Assembly: GCA_036394915.1 (NCBI GenBank)
Contig: DASWEE010000042.1
Coordinates: 1 to 8,864, forward strand
Length of the DNA: 8,864 nt
Reading direction: 5' to 3'
Source of the DNA: JACDER01 sp036394915
GTDB lineage: Bacteria > Actinomycetota > Thermoleophilia > Gaiellales > Gaiellaceae
Part shown: positions 1-6,216 of the stretch, one piece after another
How the letters are laid out: every line of letters starts with the position of its first letter
How positions within the stretch are numbered: the first letter of the stretch is position 1
Translations under genes and position numbers: made by a program
Notes under the pieces: model-generated
Told to the model about the DNA's origin: nothing
Database searches by the model: none
The model's input: the letters and a program-made list of their open reading frames with translations, nothing else

Positions 1-152
1 GCCCGCAGCCGCTGCCGGAGGCGGGCCCAGGCCCAGGGCTCGACCTCCTTGTACCGCACTTCGCTCTGCCCGCGCGTGGCCTCCAGGTACTCGAACCAGG
101 CGTCGGCCTCCTCGATGAGCAGTAGCTCGTACGCTTCCCGCTTCTCAGCCAT
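1..152 (-). CDS. Partial hypothetical protein (N-terminus only)
   Basis: The first 50 codons of a minus-strand gene run from an ATG at 152 off the window edge, with no stop. The protein begins MAEKREAYELLLIEEADAWF and continues acidic and aromatic (FEYLEATRGQSEVRYKEVEPWAWARLRQRL). It looks like a soluble, mainly helical protein with no signal peptide. A good Shine-Dalgarno, GGGAGGT, sits about 8 nt before the ATG, which together with clean codon structure argues that the gene is real. It is divergent from rne and shares a 259-bp intergenic region with it. I do not recognise the family. With only about 50 residues visible, no function can be assigned. Confidence 0.7.
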   Translation of the reverse strand, partial: MAEKREAYELLLIEEADAWFEYLEATRGQSEVRYKEVEPWAWARLRQRLR

Positions 153-411
153 CTGGCGCCACCTCCCGGTCGGGTGATGGCGGGATGGTAGGTCCAAGCC
201 CGGACGGAGGCCCTCGTCGCGGTGCCCGGCGCGTCCTGTGTCAGCCTTTCCCGGAGGGCCGGCTCCGGCGGCCAGGAGCGAAGGGAGGCCAGGGCCCGCC
301 GGAGCACTTGCTAGCCTTGACCTCAGATGTATTCCAACCCAAAGCCGCAGCACGCGATGCGCCCCCCGAACCGGGCGATGCACGCGCGCGCGCACGACAA
401 GGAGATTTCGT
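153..411. other. Divergent intergenic region / rne leader
   Basis: This 259-bp gap separates the divergent partial gene from rne and should hold promoters for both. I see only weak candidates: TTGACC at 317-322 on the plus strand without a convincing -10 box, and TACCAT (185-190) on the minus strand as a possible -10 for the leftward gene. A GC-rich inverted repeat (GGCCG...CGGCC) lies near 255-275. An alternating CG tract (about 381-393) sits directly before the rne ribosome-binding site. Open frames reading through this region are GC artefacts. rne mRNAs in other bacteria carry regulatory 5' leaders, but no known fold is recognisable here. Confidence 0.4.
399..404 (+). promoter_or_regulatory. 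Ribosome-binding site that fixes the rne start
   Basis: AAGGAG is followed by 7 nt and then an in-frame TTG at 412. This is the only strong Shine-Dalgarno in the region. It decides between the TTG at 412 and longer upstream extensions that encode low-complexity, non-homologous peptide. Confidence 0.75.
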
Positions 412-3012
412 TTGCCCTGGTTCCGATTCAAGAAGCGCAAGGACAAGGAGCCGCAGGCCGAGCAGGCCCCGGCTCCAGCACCACCACCTGAAGTAACCGA
501 ACCGCCCGCCGCCGCGGACGAAGACAGACCGATACGACGACGCAAGCGCGGAAGCCGCGGGGGACGCGGTCGTCGCAAGCCGGCTCAGACGGCGAAGGCC
601 GCAGCCGAGACCAAGCCTGAGCCGAGGACCGAGCGCAAGGCGGACAAGCCCGAGAAGCCCGAGCGCAAGCCCGAGCGGGGAGGGCGCTCCCAGCGCCGGC
701 GCATCGCTCCGAAGCGGGTACCGCTTCCACCCGCGAATCGCGAGCTGCTCGTCTCGGCAGACGTCGGGGAGCAGCGCGTCGCCGTGCTCGAGGACGATCG
801 CGTCGCCGAGGTCTACCTCGAGCGGCCCGAGCGCCGCTCGATCGCCGGCAACATCTACAAGGGAAAGGTCGACAACGTCCTTCCCGGCATGGAGGCCGCC
901 TTCGTCGAAATCGGCCTCGAGAAGAACGGCTTCCTCTTCGTCGACGAGATCGTCGGCCCCGAGCTCGAGGGACGCGGGCAGCGCAAGATCCAGGATCTGC
1001 TGGCCCGCGGGCAGGAGATCCTCGTCCAGGCGGTCAAGGATCCGATGAAGTCGAAGGGTGCGCGCCTGACGACGGAGATCTCGCTCCCGGGCCGGTTCGT
1101 CGTCTTCGTCCCGAGCGGCGAAGGCCTCGGCGTCTCACGGCGCCTGGACGACGACGAGCGGATACGGCTGCGCGAGATCCTGAAGGGGCTCGACCTCCCG
1201 CAGGGAGGCGTGATCGTCCGCACCGCGGCCGAAGGCGCGACCGCCGAGGACATCGAGCGCGACCTCGTCTTCCTCCAGCGGCTGTGGGCGTCGATCCAGG
1301 ATCAGCAGAAGGAGCTGAAGCCGCCCGCGCTCGTCTACCAGGAGTCCGAGCTCCCGCTGCGCGTCATCCGCGACCTGTTCACGGAGGACTTCGAGCGCGC
1401 GCTCGTCGAGGACGACGCCACCTACCGCCGCATCGTCGGCTACCTGAAGAAGACTTCCCCGCACATGGTCGAGCGCGTGCTGCGCGACCGCGAGAAGGAG
1501 CCGCTGTTCGAGCGCTACGGCGTCGACCGCGAGATCCGCTCCACGCTCTCGCGCCGGGTCGACCTCCCCTCGGGCGGCTACCTGATCTTCGACTACGCCG
1601 AGGCGTTCACCGTCATCGACGTCAACACCGGCCGGTTCACCGGGTCGCGGTCGAAGGGCTCGCCCGGGAGGCTCGAGGACACGATCACGAAGAACAACCT
1701 CGAGGCGGTCAAGGAGGTCGTCCGCCAGCTGAGGCTGCGGGACATCGGCGGGATCATCGTCATCGACTTCATCGACATGGCGAACCCGAAGAACCGGGCG
1801 CTCGTCGAGGAGGCGCTCAGGACGGAGCTCGAGCGCGACCGGACGAAGACCTACGTCGTCGAGATCTCGCCGCTCGGGCTGGTCGAGATGACCCGGCAGA
1901 ACGTCACCGACGGGCCGCGGGAGATCCTGACGGCCAGGTGTGCGGTCTGCGACGGCGCCGGCGTCGTCATCTCGGAGGCTTCCGCGGCGATCGACATCGA
2001 GCGGCGCCTGCGCGGGCTGGCCCGGCAGTCGCGAAGCCAGGCTTTTCGCATCGAGCTGAACGCGCGCGTGGCGGCGCTGCTCGTCGGTCCTGGTGCGGAG
2101 CGGTTGCGGGCGATCGAGGAATCCGCAAGACGCCGCTTCTGGCTCGTCTCCCGTAAGGACGTTGCGCTCGATCACTTCACCGTCCTCGCCCAGGGCGCGC
2201 GCGCCAAGCTTGCGCCCAGCAACGGTCTCCAAGAGGGCGCGGAGGCGAGGGTCGAGCTCGGCGAGGTCGGCCTCTACGATCCGGACGCCGGCGTCGGGAG
2301 GCTGAACGGACATGCGGTCGTCGTCGGAGACGCGGCCAAGCTCGTCGGCAAGAAGGTCAAGGTTCGGATCGAGCGCGTCCTCGACGGTGTCGCCTACGCC
2401 TCGCTCGTGGCCGGCGCCGGGACCGAGGCTGCTGCTCCGATCACGGCCGAGGGCGAGGCGGTCAAGCCGACGAGGCAGCCGCCGAAGAAGCGCACCCGGA
2501 CGGCCGAGCGGAAGCCCACGGAGGAGCAGCCGGCCCCGAAGGCCGAGGCCAAACCAGAGCTCGCGGCCGAGGTCAAGGCAGAGCCGAAGGCCCAGGCCAA
2601 AGCCACCAAAGCAGAGCCGAAGGCCGAGGCAAAAGCCAAAGCGGAGCCTGCGGCCGAGGCCAAGGCAGGGCCCGGAGCCGAGACGGCCGAGCGGCCGAAG
2701 CGGAAGACGCGCCGCGGCTCGCGCGGAGGCAGGCGGCGGCGCAAGCCGGCAACCGCCACGGCAAAGGCGGCCGCGGCCGCCACCGCCACCGCGGACGGCA
2801 AGCCGGCCGCCGACGGCGAGGCCAGGATCCACGTCCCGGATCGCGAGCTCGGCCGGACGGAGGTCAAAGCAGAGGCGAGCGGAAACGGTGCCGAAGCGGG
2901 CGGGACCAGCGAGGCTCCGAAGCCCCGGAAGCGCACGCGCCGCGGCTCGCGCGGCGGGCGCAACCGGCGCAAGAAGACCGCCGCGACCCCGGAAACGGGC
3001 GCGGGCAGCTAG
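412..3012 (+). CDS. rne: Ribonuclease E/G (Rne/Rng family endoribonuclease)
   Basis: This is a single-strand-specific endoribonuclease for rRNA and tRNA maturation and mRNA decay. The 866-residue protein starts at TTG 412, with AAGGAG 7 nt upstream (MPWFRFKKRK). Residues 1-108 are a basic, disordered Lys/Arg/Pro lead-in. The conserved core starts near residue 109. An S1-type RNA-binding segment spans about 144-225 (GNIYKGKVDNVLPGMEAAFVEIG). The 5'-phosphate sensor pair is R270-T271 (VIVRTA). The metal-binding aspartates of the DNase I-like subdomain are D403 (IDVNTGR) and D452 (IVIDFIDM), matching E. coli D303 and D346. The Zn-link is C510/C513 (CAVC). Residues from about 570 to 866 form a long Lys/Ala/Glu/Pro-rich tail with two Arg/Gly modules; a third copy lies near residue 44. 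The flanking tails are typical of actinobacterial RNase E, where they act in RNA and partner binding. The gene heads the rne-rplU-rpmA block. The family assignment is secure; E versus G is a naming choice. Confidence 0.96.
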   Translation: MPWFRFKKRKDKEPQAEQAPAPAPPPEVTEPPAAADEDRPIRRRKRGSRGGRGRRKPAQTAKAAAETKPEPRTERKADKPEKPERKPERGGRSQRRRIAPKRVPLPPANRELLVSADVGEQRVAVLEDDRVAEVYLERPERRSIAGNIYKGKVDNVLPGMEAAFVEIGLEKNGFLFVDEIVGPELEGRGQRKIQDLLARGQEILVQAVKDPMKSKGARLTTEISLPGRFVVFVPSGEGLGVSRRLDDDERIRLREILKGLDLPQGGVIVRTAAEGATAEDIERDLVFLQRLWASIQDQQKELKPPALVYQESELPLRVIRDLFTEDFERALVEDDATYRRIVGYLKKTSPHMVERVLRDREKEPLFERYGVDREIRSTLSRRVDLPSGGYLIFDYAEAFTVIDVNTGRFTGSRSKGSPGRLEDTITKNNLEAVKEVVRQLRLRDIGGIIVIDFIDMANPKNRALVEEALRTELERDRTKTYVVEISPLGLVEMTRQNVTDGPREILTARCAVCDGAGVVISEASAAIDIERRLRGLARQSRSQAFRIELNARVAALLVGPGAERLRAIEESARRRFWLVSRKDVALDHFTVLAQGARAKLAPSNGLQEGAEARVELGEVGLYDPDAGVGRLNGHAVVVGDAAKLVGKKVKVRIERVLDGVAYASLVAGAGTEAAAPITAEGEAVKPTRQPPKKRTRTAERKPTEEQPAPKAEAKPELAAEVKAEPKAQAKATKAEPKAEAKAKAEPAAEAKAGPGAETAERPKRKTRRGSRGGRRRRKPATATAKAAAAATATADGKPAADGEARIHVPDRELGRTEVKAEASGNGAEAGGTSEAPKPRKRTRRGSRGGRNRRKKTAATPETGAGS
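541..583 (+). repeat. Arg/Gly module, copy 1, within rne
   Basis: This stretch encodes RKRGSRGGRGRRKPA around residues 44-58 of RNase E, in the N-terminal disordered extension. It matches the modules encoded at about 2701-2751 and 2929-2976. The N-terminal copy uses different codons from the other two, so the similarity is at protein level. Confidence 0.7.
2701..2751 (+). repeat. Arg/Gly module, copy 2, within rne
   Basis: This stretch encodes RKTRRGSRGGRRRRKPA starting at residue 764. The DNA at 2707-2726 is an exact 20-bp match to 2935-2954, 228 bp downstream, so this copy and copy 3 are near-identical in nucleotides as well as in protein. Confidence 0.75.
2926..2976 (+). repeat. Arg/Gly module, copy 3, within rne
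   Basis: This stretch encodes RKRTRRGSRGGRNRRKK near the C-terminus of RNase E (residues about 839-855). It shares an exact 20-bp stretch with copy 2 (2935-2954 against 2707-2726). Confidence 0.75.
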
Positions 3013-3023
3013 AATTCCGCGTC

Positions 3024-3043
3024 CGCGGGCGGTTTTGCCCGCG
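3024..3043 (+). promoter_or_regulatory. Hairpin in the rne-rplU gap (possible r-protein leader or attenuator)
   Basis: A perfect 7-bp stem CGCGGGC/GCCCGCG closes the loop GGTTTT. It lies between the rne stop (3012) and the rplU ATG (3055). No T-tract follows the stem, so it is a poor classical terminator. No Shine-Dalgarno is visible between it and the rplU start. It could partly terminate, set a processing site for RNase E, or take part in L21 autoregulation. The role is inference. Confidence 0.5.
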
Positions 3044-3054
3044 TTCCTACGTCA

Positions 3055-3498
3055 ATGAGCTACGCCATCATCAGACTGTCCGGGAAGCAGTACCGGGTGC
3101 AAGAAGGCGACCACATCCTCGTCGACCGTCTCGGTGAGGCGGAGGGGAAGTCGTTTCACCCGGACGTCCTGCTGTTCGCCGACAACGGCAAGACCGAGTT
3201 CGCCCCAAAGGGCGTCGAGGTGACCGCCAAGGTCGTCTCGCACACGCTGGGGGAGAAGGTGCGGGTCGGGAAGTACCGGCCCAAGACCGGCTACAAGCGC
3301 CACACGGGTCATCGCAGCAAGCTGACCGAGGTCGAGATCCAGAAGGTGGCGAAGAAGGCGGCAGCGAGGAAGCCGGCAGCGAAACCCGCTGCGGAGAAGC
3401 CGGCCGCCGCGAAGCCGGCCGCCGCGAAGAAACCGGCCGCAAGGAAGACGACGTCGACAGCGAGAAAGCCGGCGGCAGCCAAGAAGGAGACCAAGTAA
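3055..3498 (+). CDS. rplU: 50S ribosomal protein L21 with Lys/Ala-rich C-terminal tail
   Basis: L21 (bL21) is a primary 23S rRNA-binding protein of the large subunit. The 147-residue product starts MSYAIIRLSGKQYRVQEGD, the family N-terminus, and carries the L21 signature around residues 72-95 (VGKYRPKTGYKRHTGHRSKL). The core ends near residue 98, at the usual family length of about 100. Residues 99-147 are an added tail of AAKP/AAAK-type repeats resembling histone H1 tails. The ATG at 3055 is clear by homology, although no Shine-Dalgarno precedes it. The stop overlaps the rpmA start by one base (TAATG), so the two are very likely translationally coupled. An AAGGAGA inside the end of this gene serves rpmA. 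Confidence 0.97.
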   Translation: MSYAIIRLSGKQYRVQEGDHILVDRLGEAEGKSFHPDVLLFADNGKTEFAPKGVEVTAKVVSHTLGEKVRVGKYRPKTGYKRHTGHRSKLTEVEIQKVAKKAAARKPAAKPAAEKPAAAKPAAAKKPAARKTTSTARKPAAAKKETK

Positions 3499-3746
3499 TG
3501 GCGCACAAGAAAGGACTCGGCTCGTCCCGGAACGGGCGCGACTCGAACCCCAAGATGCTCGGGGTCAAGATCTTCGACGGCCAGGAGGTCAAGGCCGGGA
3601 TGATCCTCGTCCGCCAGCGCGGAACCATTTTCCGCCCAGGCACCGGAACTGGACTGGGCCGCGACCATACGATCTTCGCCAAGCGCGACGGCAAGGCCGA
3701 GTTCCGGACGAGCGGCGATCGCCGCCGCATCTCCGTCACGGACTGA
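3498..3746 (+). CDS. rpmA: 50S ribosomal protein L27
   Basis: L27 (bL27) sits near the peptidyl-transferase centre and its N-terminal tail contacts tRNA in the P site. The 82-residue product begins MAHKKGLGSSRNGRDSNPKM, the diagnostic N-terminus. It contains the central QRGTIFRPGTGTGLGRDHTIFA segment and is close to the usual length of about 85. There is no cleavable N-terminal pre-sequence of the Firmicutes (Prp-processed) type. AAGGAGA at 3484-3490 lies 7 nt before the ATG, and the start overlaps the rplU stop by one base. A strong hairpin begins one base after the stop, so this gene probably closes an rne-rplU-rpmA or rplU-rpmA transcript. Confidence 0.97.
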   Translation: MAHKKGLGSSRNGRDSNPKMLGVKIFDGQEVKAGMILVRQRGTIFRPGTGTGLGRDHTIFAKRDGKAEFRTSGDRRRISVTD

Positions 3747-3747
3747 G

Positions 3748-3774
3748 CGCGGGGGAACCCATGGTTCCCCCGCG
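3748..3774 (+). terminator. Strong hairpin after rpmA, terminator-like
   Basis: A perfect 12-bp stem (CGCGGGGGAACC/GGTTCCCCCGCG) with loop CAT starts two bases after the rpmA stop. No T-tract follows (AGCCCCCTCC). It is therefore not a canonical intrinsic terminator, but U-poor hairpins of this kind are commonly seen at gene ends in high-GC actinobacteria. It could terminate, or protect the 3' end and lower obgE expression relative to the ribosomal proteins. Confidence 0.65.
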
Positions 3775-3810
3775 AGCCCCCTCCTTCACAACACGGTGCG
3801 GGCGGACGCA

Positions 3811-3836
3811 GGCTTGGGCTGCGCTCGGGCCAAGCC
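3811..3836 (+). promoter_or_regulatory. Second hairpin in the rpmA-obgE gap
   Basis: A 7-bp stem GGCTTGG/CCAAGCC encloses a 12-nt loop. It lies between the rpmA terminator-like hairpin and the obgE start. Its role is unknown; it may be part of a structured obgE leader. Confidence 0.35.
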
Positions 3837-3844
3837 CGGCTCCG

Positions 3845-3873
3845 CCCTCGAAACAGCTCTCTCCAACCGAGGG
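3845..3873 (+). promoter_or_regulatory. Possible SD-sequestering stem before obgE
   Basis: CCCTCG (3845-3850) can pair with CGAGGG (3868-3873) across a 17-nt loop. The latter contains GAGGG (3869-3873), the best Shine-Dalgarno for the TTG start of obgE at 3879, with a 5-nt spacer. Pairing would hide the ribosome-binding site. Six base pairs is a modest stem, so regulation is only a suggestion. Confidence 0.35.
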
Positions 3874-3878
3874 CACGG

Positions 3879-5066
3879 TTGTTTCACGATAGAGCGCGAA
3901 TCTACGTGGCGGCGGGCCGCGGCGGCGACGGCAGTCTGTCCTTCCGGCGCGAAAAGCACGTGCCCAAAGGTGGTCCGGATGGGGGAGACGGCGGGCCCGG
4001 CGGAAACGTCGTCCTCGTGGCCGATCCCGACCTGCGCGACCTGTCCGCGTTCCAGCGTGGGCGCAAGTACCGGGGCGGTCGAGGCGAGGCCGGGCGCGGA
4101 TCGAACAAGAGCGGGGCGGCGGGCGAGGCCGTCGAGCTGCGCGTGCCGGTGGGGACGCAGGTCTTCGACGAGGAGGGCACGATCGTCGCCGATCTCGCCG
4201 GCCCGGGCGTCCGGATCGCCGTCGCCGAGGGCGGCGCGGGCGGCCGCGGCAACAAGCGCTTTGCGACCTCCACGCGCCGCACGCCGCGCTTCGCAGAGAC
4301 CGGTCTTCCGGGTGAGGAGCGCTGGATCGAGCTCAGGCTCAAGCTGCTCGCGGACGCCGCTCTGGCCGGCCTCCCGAACGCGGGCAAGTCCTCGCTGCTG
4401 ACCCGGATCTCGAACGCGCGCCCGAAGGTCGCCGACTACCCGTTCACGACGCTGGAGCCGGTGCTCGGCACCGTCGACTCCCCGGACGGCCGCCAGCTCA
4501 CGATCGCCGACGTTCCCGGCCTGATCGAGGGCGCGAGCGAGGGCGTCGGGCTCGGGCACGCCTTCCTGGCCCACCTCGAGCGGGCGCGGATGCTCGTCCA
4601 CGTCATCGACGCAGCCGTCGGCGATGCGGCGGAGCAGTTCCGCGTCGTCGACCAGGAGCTGGCCGCCTACGGGGCGGGCCTCGACGAGCTGCCCCAGGTG
4701 GTCGTCCTGAACAAGATCGACCTGCTCGCGGAGCCGCCCGAGCTCGGGCTCGAGGATGCGCGCATCGTCCGCGTTTTCCGGGTCTCGTGCGCGACCGGAG
4801 AGGGGATCGAGGGGTTCCGGCGGGCGCTGTTCGAGCTCTGTCCCGCGGAACAGCCCGTGCTCGAGGAGCCTGGGATGGCGGACTTCCTCGTCTACCGGCC
4901 GCGCCCGAAGCGCGGCAAGCCCTACCGGATCCTCCGCACCGACCGCGGCTTCCGGATCACCGGGACAGCGCCCGAGGGCGAGGAGCTCGAAGAGGCGTTG
5001 CGCGCCGCAGGCGCGAAGACCGGCGCGGAGGTCGAGATCGGCGAGGACGTGTTCGAGCTCGCATGA
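3879..5066 (+). CDS. obgE: Obg family GTPase (ribosome assembly)
   Basis: This is an essential GTPase that binds the 50S subunit, assists its late assembly and responds to GTP/ppGpp levels. The 395-residue protein starts at TTG 3879 (MFHDRARIYV), matching the family start MFxDxxxIxV; no other start fits. The glycine-rich Obg fold covers about 1-158 (RREKHVPKGGPDGGDGGPGG). The G domain follows: G1 G164-LPNAGKSS, G2 DYPFTTLEP, G3 DVPG at 211, G4 NKID at 278, and G5 as SCATGEG (Cys where SA is usual). The C-terminal OCT domain includes FLVYRPRP and GFRITG. Length is near the 390-430 usual for the family. The gene starts about 100 bp after a strong hairpin and overlaps nadD by ATGA, so it probably leads an obgE-nadD unit. 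Many actinobacteria have proBA between obg and nadD; they are absent here. Confidence 0.97.
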   Translation: MFHDRARIYVAAGRGGDGSLSFRREKHVPKGGPDGGDGGPGGNVVLVADPDLRDLSAFQRGRKYRGGRGEAGRGSNKSGAAGEAVELRVPVGTQVFDEEGTIVADLAGPGVRIAVAEGGAGGRGNKRFATSTRRTPRFAETGLPGEERWIELRLKLLADAALAGLPNAGKSSLLTRISNARPKVADYPFTTLEPVLGTVDSPDGRQLTIADVPGLIEGASEGVGLGHAFLAHLERARMLVHVIDAAVGDAAEQFRVVDQELAAYGAGLDELPQVVVLNKIDLLAEPPELGLEDARIVRVFRVSCATGEGIEGFRRALFELCPAEQPVLEEPGMADFLVYRPRPKRGKPYRILRTDRGFRITGTAPEGEELEEALRAAGAKTGAEVEIGEDVFELA

Positions 5067-5665
5067 CCGGGCTCTTCGGCGGCGCGTTCGACCCGCCGCA
5101 CAACGGGCACCTCGCTCTCGCCCGTGCGGCGCTCGACCACTTCCGGCTCGAGCGGCTCGTGATCGCTCCGGGCGGGCGGCCCCCGCTCAAGCCCGTAGAG
5201 ACGCTCACGGATCCTGAGACGCGCTTGCGGCTCGTCGAGGCCGCCTTCGCCGAGCTGCCGCGGACCGAGATCTCGAGGATCGACCTCGACCGCCCGCAAC
5301 CGGCGTACTCGCACGACACCGTCCGCTGGGCGAGTGAGCGCTGGGGGGATCCGATCTTCCTCATCGGTGCCGACCGGTTCGCGGACTTCCTGCGCTGGAA
5401 GGCGCCGGACGAGGTGCTCCGCCATGCCCGGCTGGGGGTGGCGACGCGACCGGGCGTGCCGCGAGATCGGCTCGACGAGGTTCTGTCCCAGCTCGAGCAG
5501 CCGGAACGCGTGCTGTTCTTCGAGATCCCCGCCGTGGTCGTGTCCTCACGCGAGATTCGCCGCCGCGTCGCTGCCGGGGGGCCGGTCGACGAGCTCGTGC
5601 CGCCCTCGGTCGCTGCGCTGATATCGGAGCTCGGGCTCTATCGTCACCGACCCGGGCTACACTGA
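5063..5665 (+). CDS. nadD: Nicotinate-nucleotide adenylyltransferase
   Basis: NadD transfers AMP from ATP to nicotinate mononucleotide, giving deamido-NAD in NAD synthesis. The 200-residue protein begins at the ATG overlapping the obgE stop (ATGA). Nucleotidyltransferase motifs are the N-terminal GLFGGAFDPPHNGH, with H13-N-G-H16 as the HxGH catalytic signature, and VSSREIRRR at about 160-168 in place of the common ISSTxIR. AYSHDT (81-86) and IGAD (101-104) match substrate-binding segments of the family. The usual HK after the first strand reads PPLKP (40-44), a small deviation. The length is normal. No strong Shine-Dalgarno precedes the ATG, so translation probably depends on coupling to obgE. 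Confidence 0.95.
   Translation: MTGLFGGAFDPPHNGHLALARAALDHFRLERLVIAPGGRPPLKPVETLTDPETRLRLVEAAFAELPRTEISRIDLDRPQPAYSHDTVRWASERWGDPIFLIGADRFADFLRWKAPDEVLRHARLGVATRPGVPRDRLDEVLSQLEQPERVLFFEIPAVVVSSREIRRRVAAGGPVDELVPPSVAALISELGLYRHRPGLH
5655..5663 (+). promoter_or_regulatory. Candidate -10 element before rsfS
   Basis: GGCTACACT at the end of nadD resembles GGCTAAACT upstream of the tRNA gene at about 6217-6225. TACACT (5658-5663) could be a -10 box about 32 nt before the rsfS CTG. No good -35 hexamer is present at the expected distance. This is a weak call based on the shared motif. Confidence 0.2.
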
Positions 5666-5694
5666 TCTCGATCTCCACAGGGACCGATCCAACA

Positions 5695-6051
5695 CTGACC
5701 TCACTCGAACAAGCCCGCCGCATCGCCGGCGCTGCGCAGGAAAAGCTGGCGAAGGACGTCGTCATCCTCGACATGCGGCCCGTCTGCGTCTTCACCGATT
5801 TCTTCGTGATCTGCCACGGGAACAACCCGAGGCAGACGAAGGCGATCTACGACGAGGTCTACTACCGGCTCAAGCACGACGAGGGTGTGACTCCCGTCTC
5901 GGTCGACGGCGAGGCCGCGGGGACGTGGATCGTCGCCGACTACCTCGACGTCGTGCTGCACGTGTTCACGCCGGAGACGCGCGGCTACTACCGGCTCGAG
6001 GATCTGTGGAGTGACGTCCCGTCCGAGTCGGTCGAAGCCGTCTCGGTCTAG
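5695..6051 (+). CDS. rsfS: Ribosomal silencing factor RsfS (CTG start)
   Basis: RsfS (DUF143/Iojap family) binds L14 on the 50S subunit and blocks joining to the 30S, lowering translation in slow growth. The protein reads LTSLEQARRIAGAAQEKLAK, then VVILDM, TDFFVICHG (34-42), RQTKA, and finally DGEAAGTWIVADYLDVVLHVFTPETRGYYRLEDLW, all family hallmarks. From CTG 5695 it is 118 residues, the normal length. The first in-frame ATG (5773) would remove the conserved N-terminal helix and strand. No ATG, GTG or TTG exists in frame between 5581 and 5773. The CTG replaces what would be the initiator in MTSLEQA. A weak AGGGA lies about 11 nt upstream. So this is either a rare CTG start or an ATG-to-CTG base change or error. 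It follows nadD by 29 bp, and a DYGD-type motif reads DYLD here. Confidence 0.9.
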   Translation: MTSLEQARRIAGAAQEKLAKDVVILDMRPVCVFTDFFVICHGNNPRQTKAIYDEVYYRLKHDEGVTPVSVDGEAAGTWIVADYLDVVLHVFTPETRGYYRLEDLWSDVPSESVEAVSV

Positions 6052-6065
6052 CACCGGCTGCTGTC

Positions 6066-6084
6066 CAGGACGCGCCTTGTCCTG
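6066..6084 (+). terminator. Small hairpin after rsfS
   Basis: CAGGAC/GTCCTG form a 6-bp stem with loop GCGCCTT, starting 15 bp after the rsfS stop. No T-run follows. It may contribute to transcript-end formation together with the larger palindrome at 6125. Confidence 0.35.
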
Positions 6085-6124
6085 AATCACATCGGCGAAA
6101 CCGTCGGACCTACGTAGCTTCGTC

Positions 6125-6150
6125 GCGCGCCAGGCTTTAGCCTGGCGCGC
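6125..6150. repeat. Perfect 26-bp palindrome (terminator or REP-like element)
   Basis: The left arm GCGCGCCAGGCT and right arm AGCCTGGCGCGC are exact reverse complements, 12 bp each, separated by TT. No T-tract follows. It sits 73 bp after rsfS and 85 bp before the tRNA. It could terminate the obgE-nadD-rsfS transcript. Short palindromes of this type also occur as dispersed REP-like elements, which cannot be tested from one copy. Confidence 0.7.
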
Positions 6151-6216
6151 AAGGACTAGCGATCGGGCCGTAGTGGTCGAGAAGTGGGCGACCGCGTCGG
6201 GTCTGTACATCCACGC

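Noticed and set aside
238..411. N-terminal extension of rne to an upstream start
   Set aside because: The extension encodes low-complexity Arg/Pro/Ala peptide without a good ribosome-binding site. AAGGAG 7 nt before TTG 412 and the MPWFRFKK start fit better.
1135..2832. 565-codon open frame on the minus strand across rne
   Set aside because: It is antisense to a secure RNase E gene. Its Leu/Arg/Gly/Asp-rich peptide reflects the GC-rich reverse complement, with no motif and no ribosome-binding site.
2312..3058. 248-codon plus-strand frame overlapping the rne tail
   Set aside because: Its Arg/Pro/Ser-rich peptide is a frame-shifted reading of the Lys/Ala/Glu repeats of RNase E.
5773..6051. 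RsfS starting at the first ATG
   Set aside because: This would drop the conserved first helix and strand of the family, which are clearly encoded upstream.
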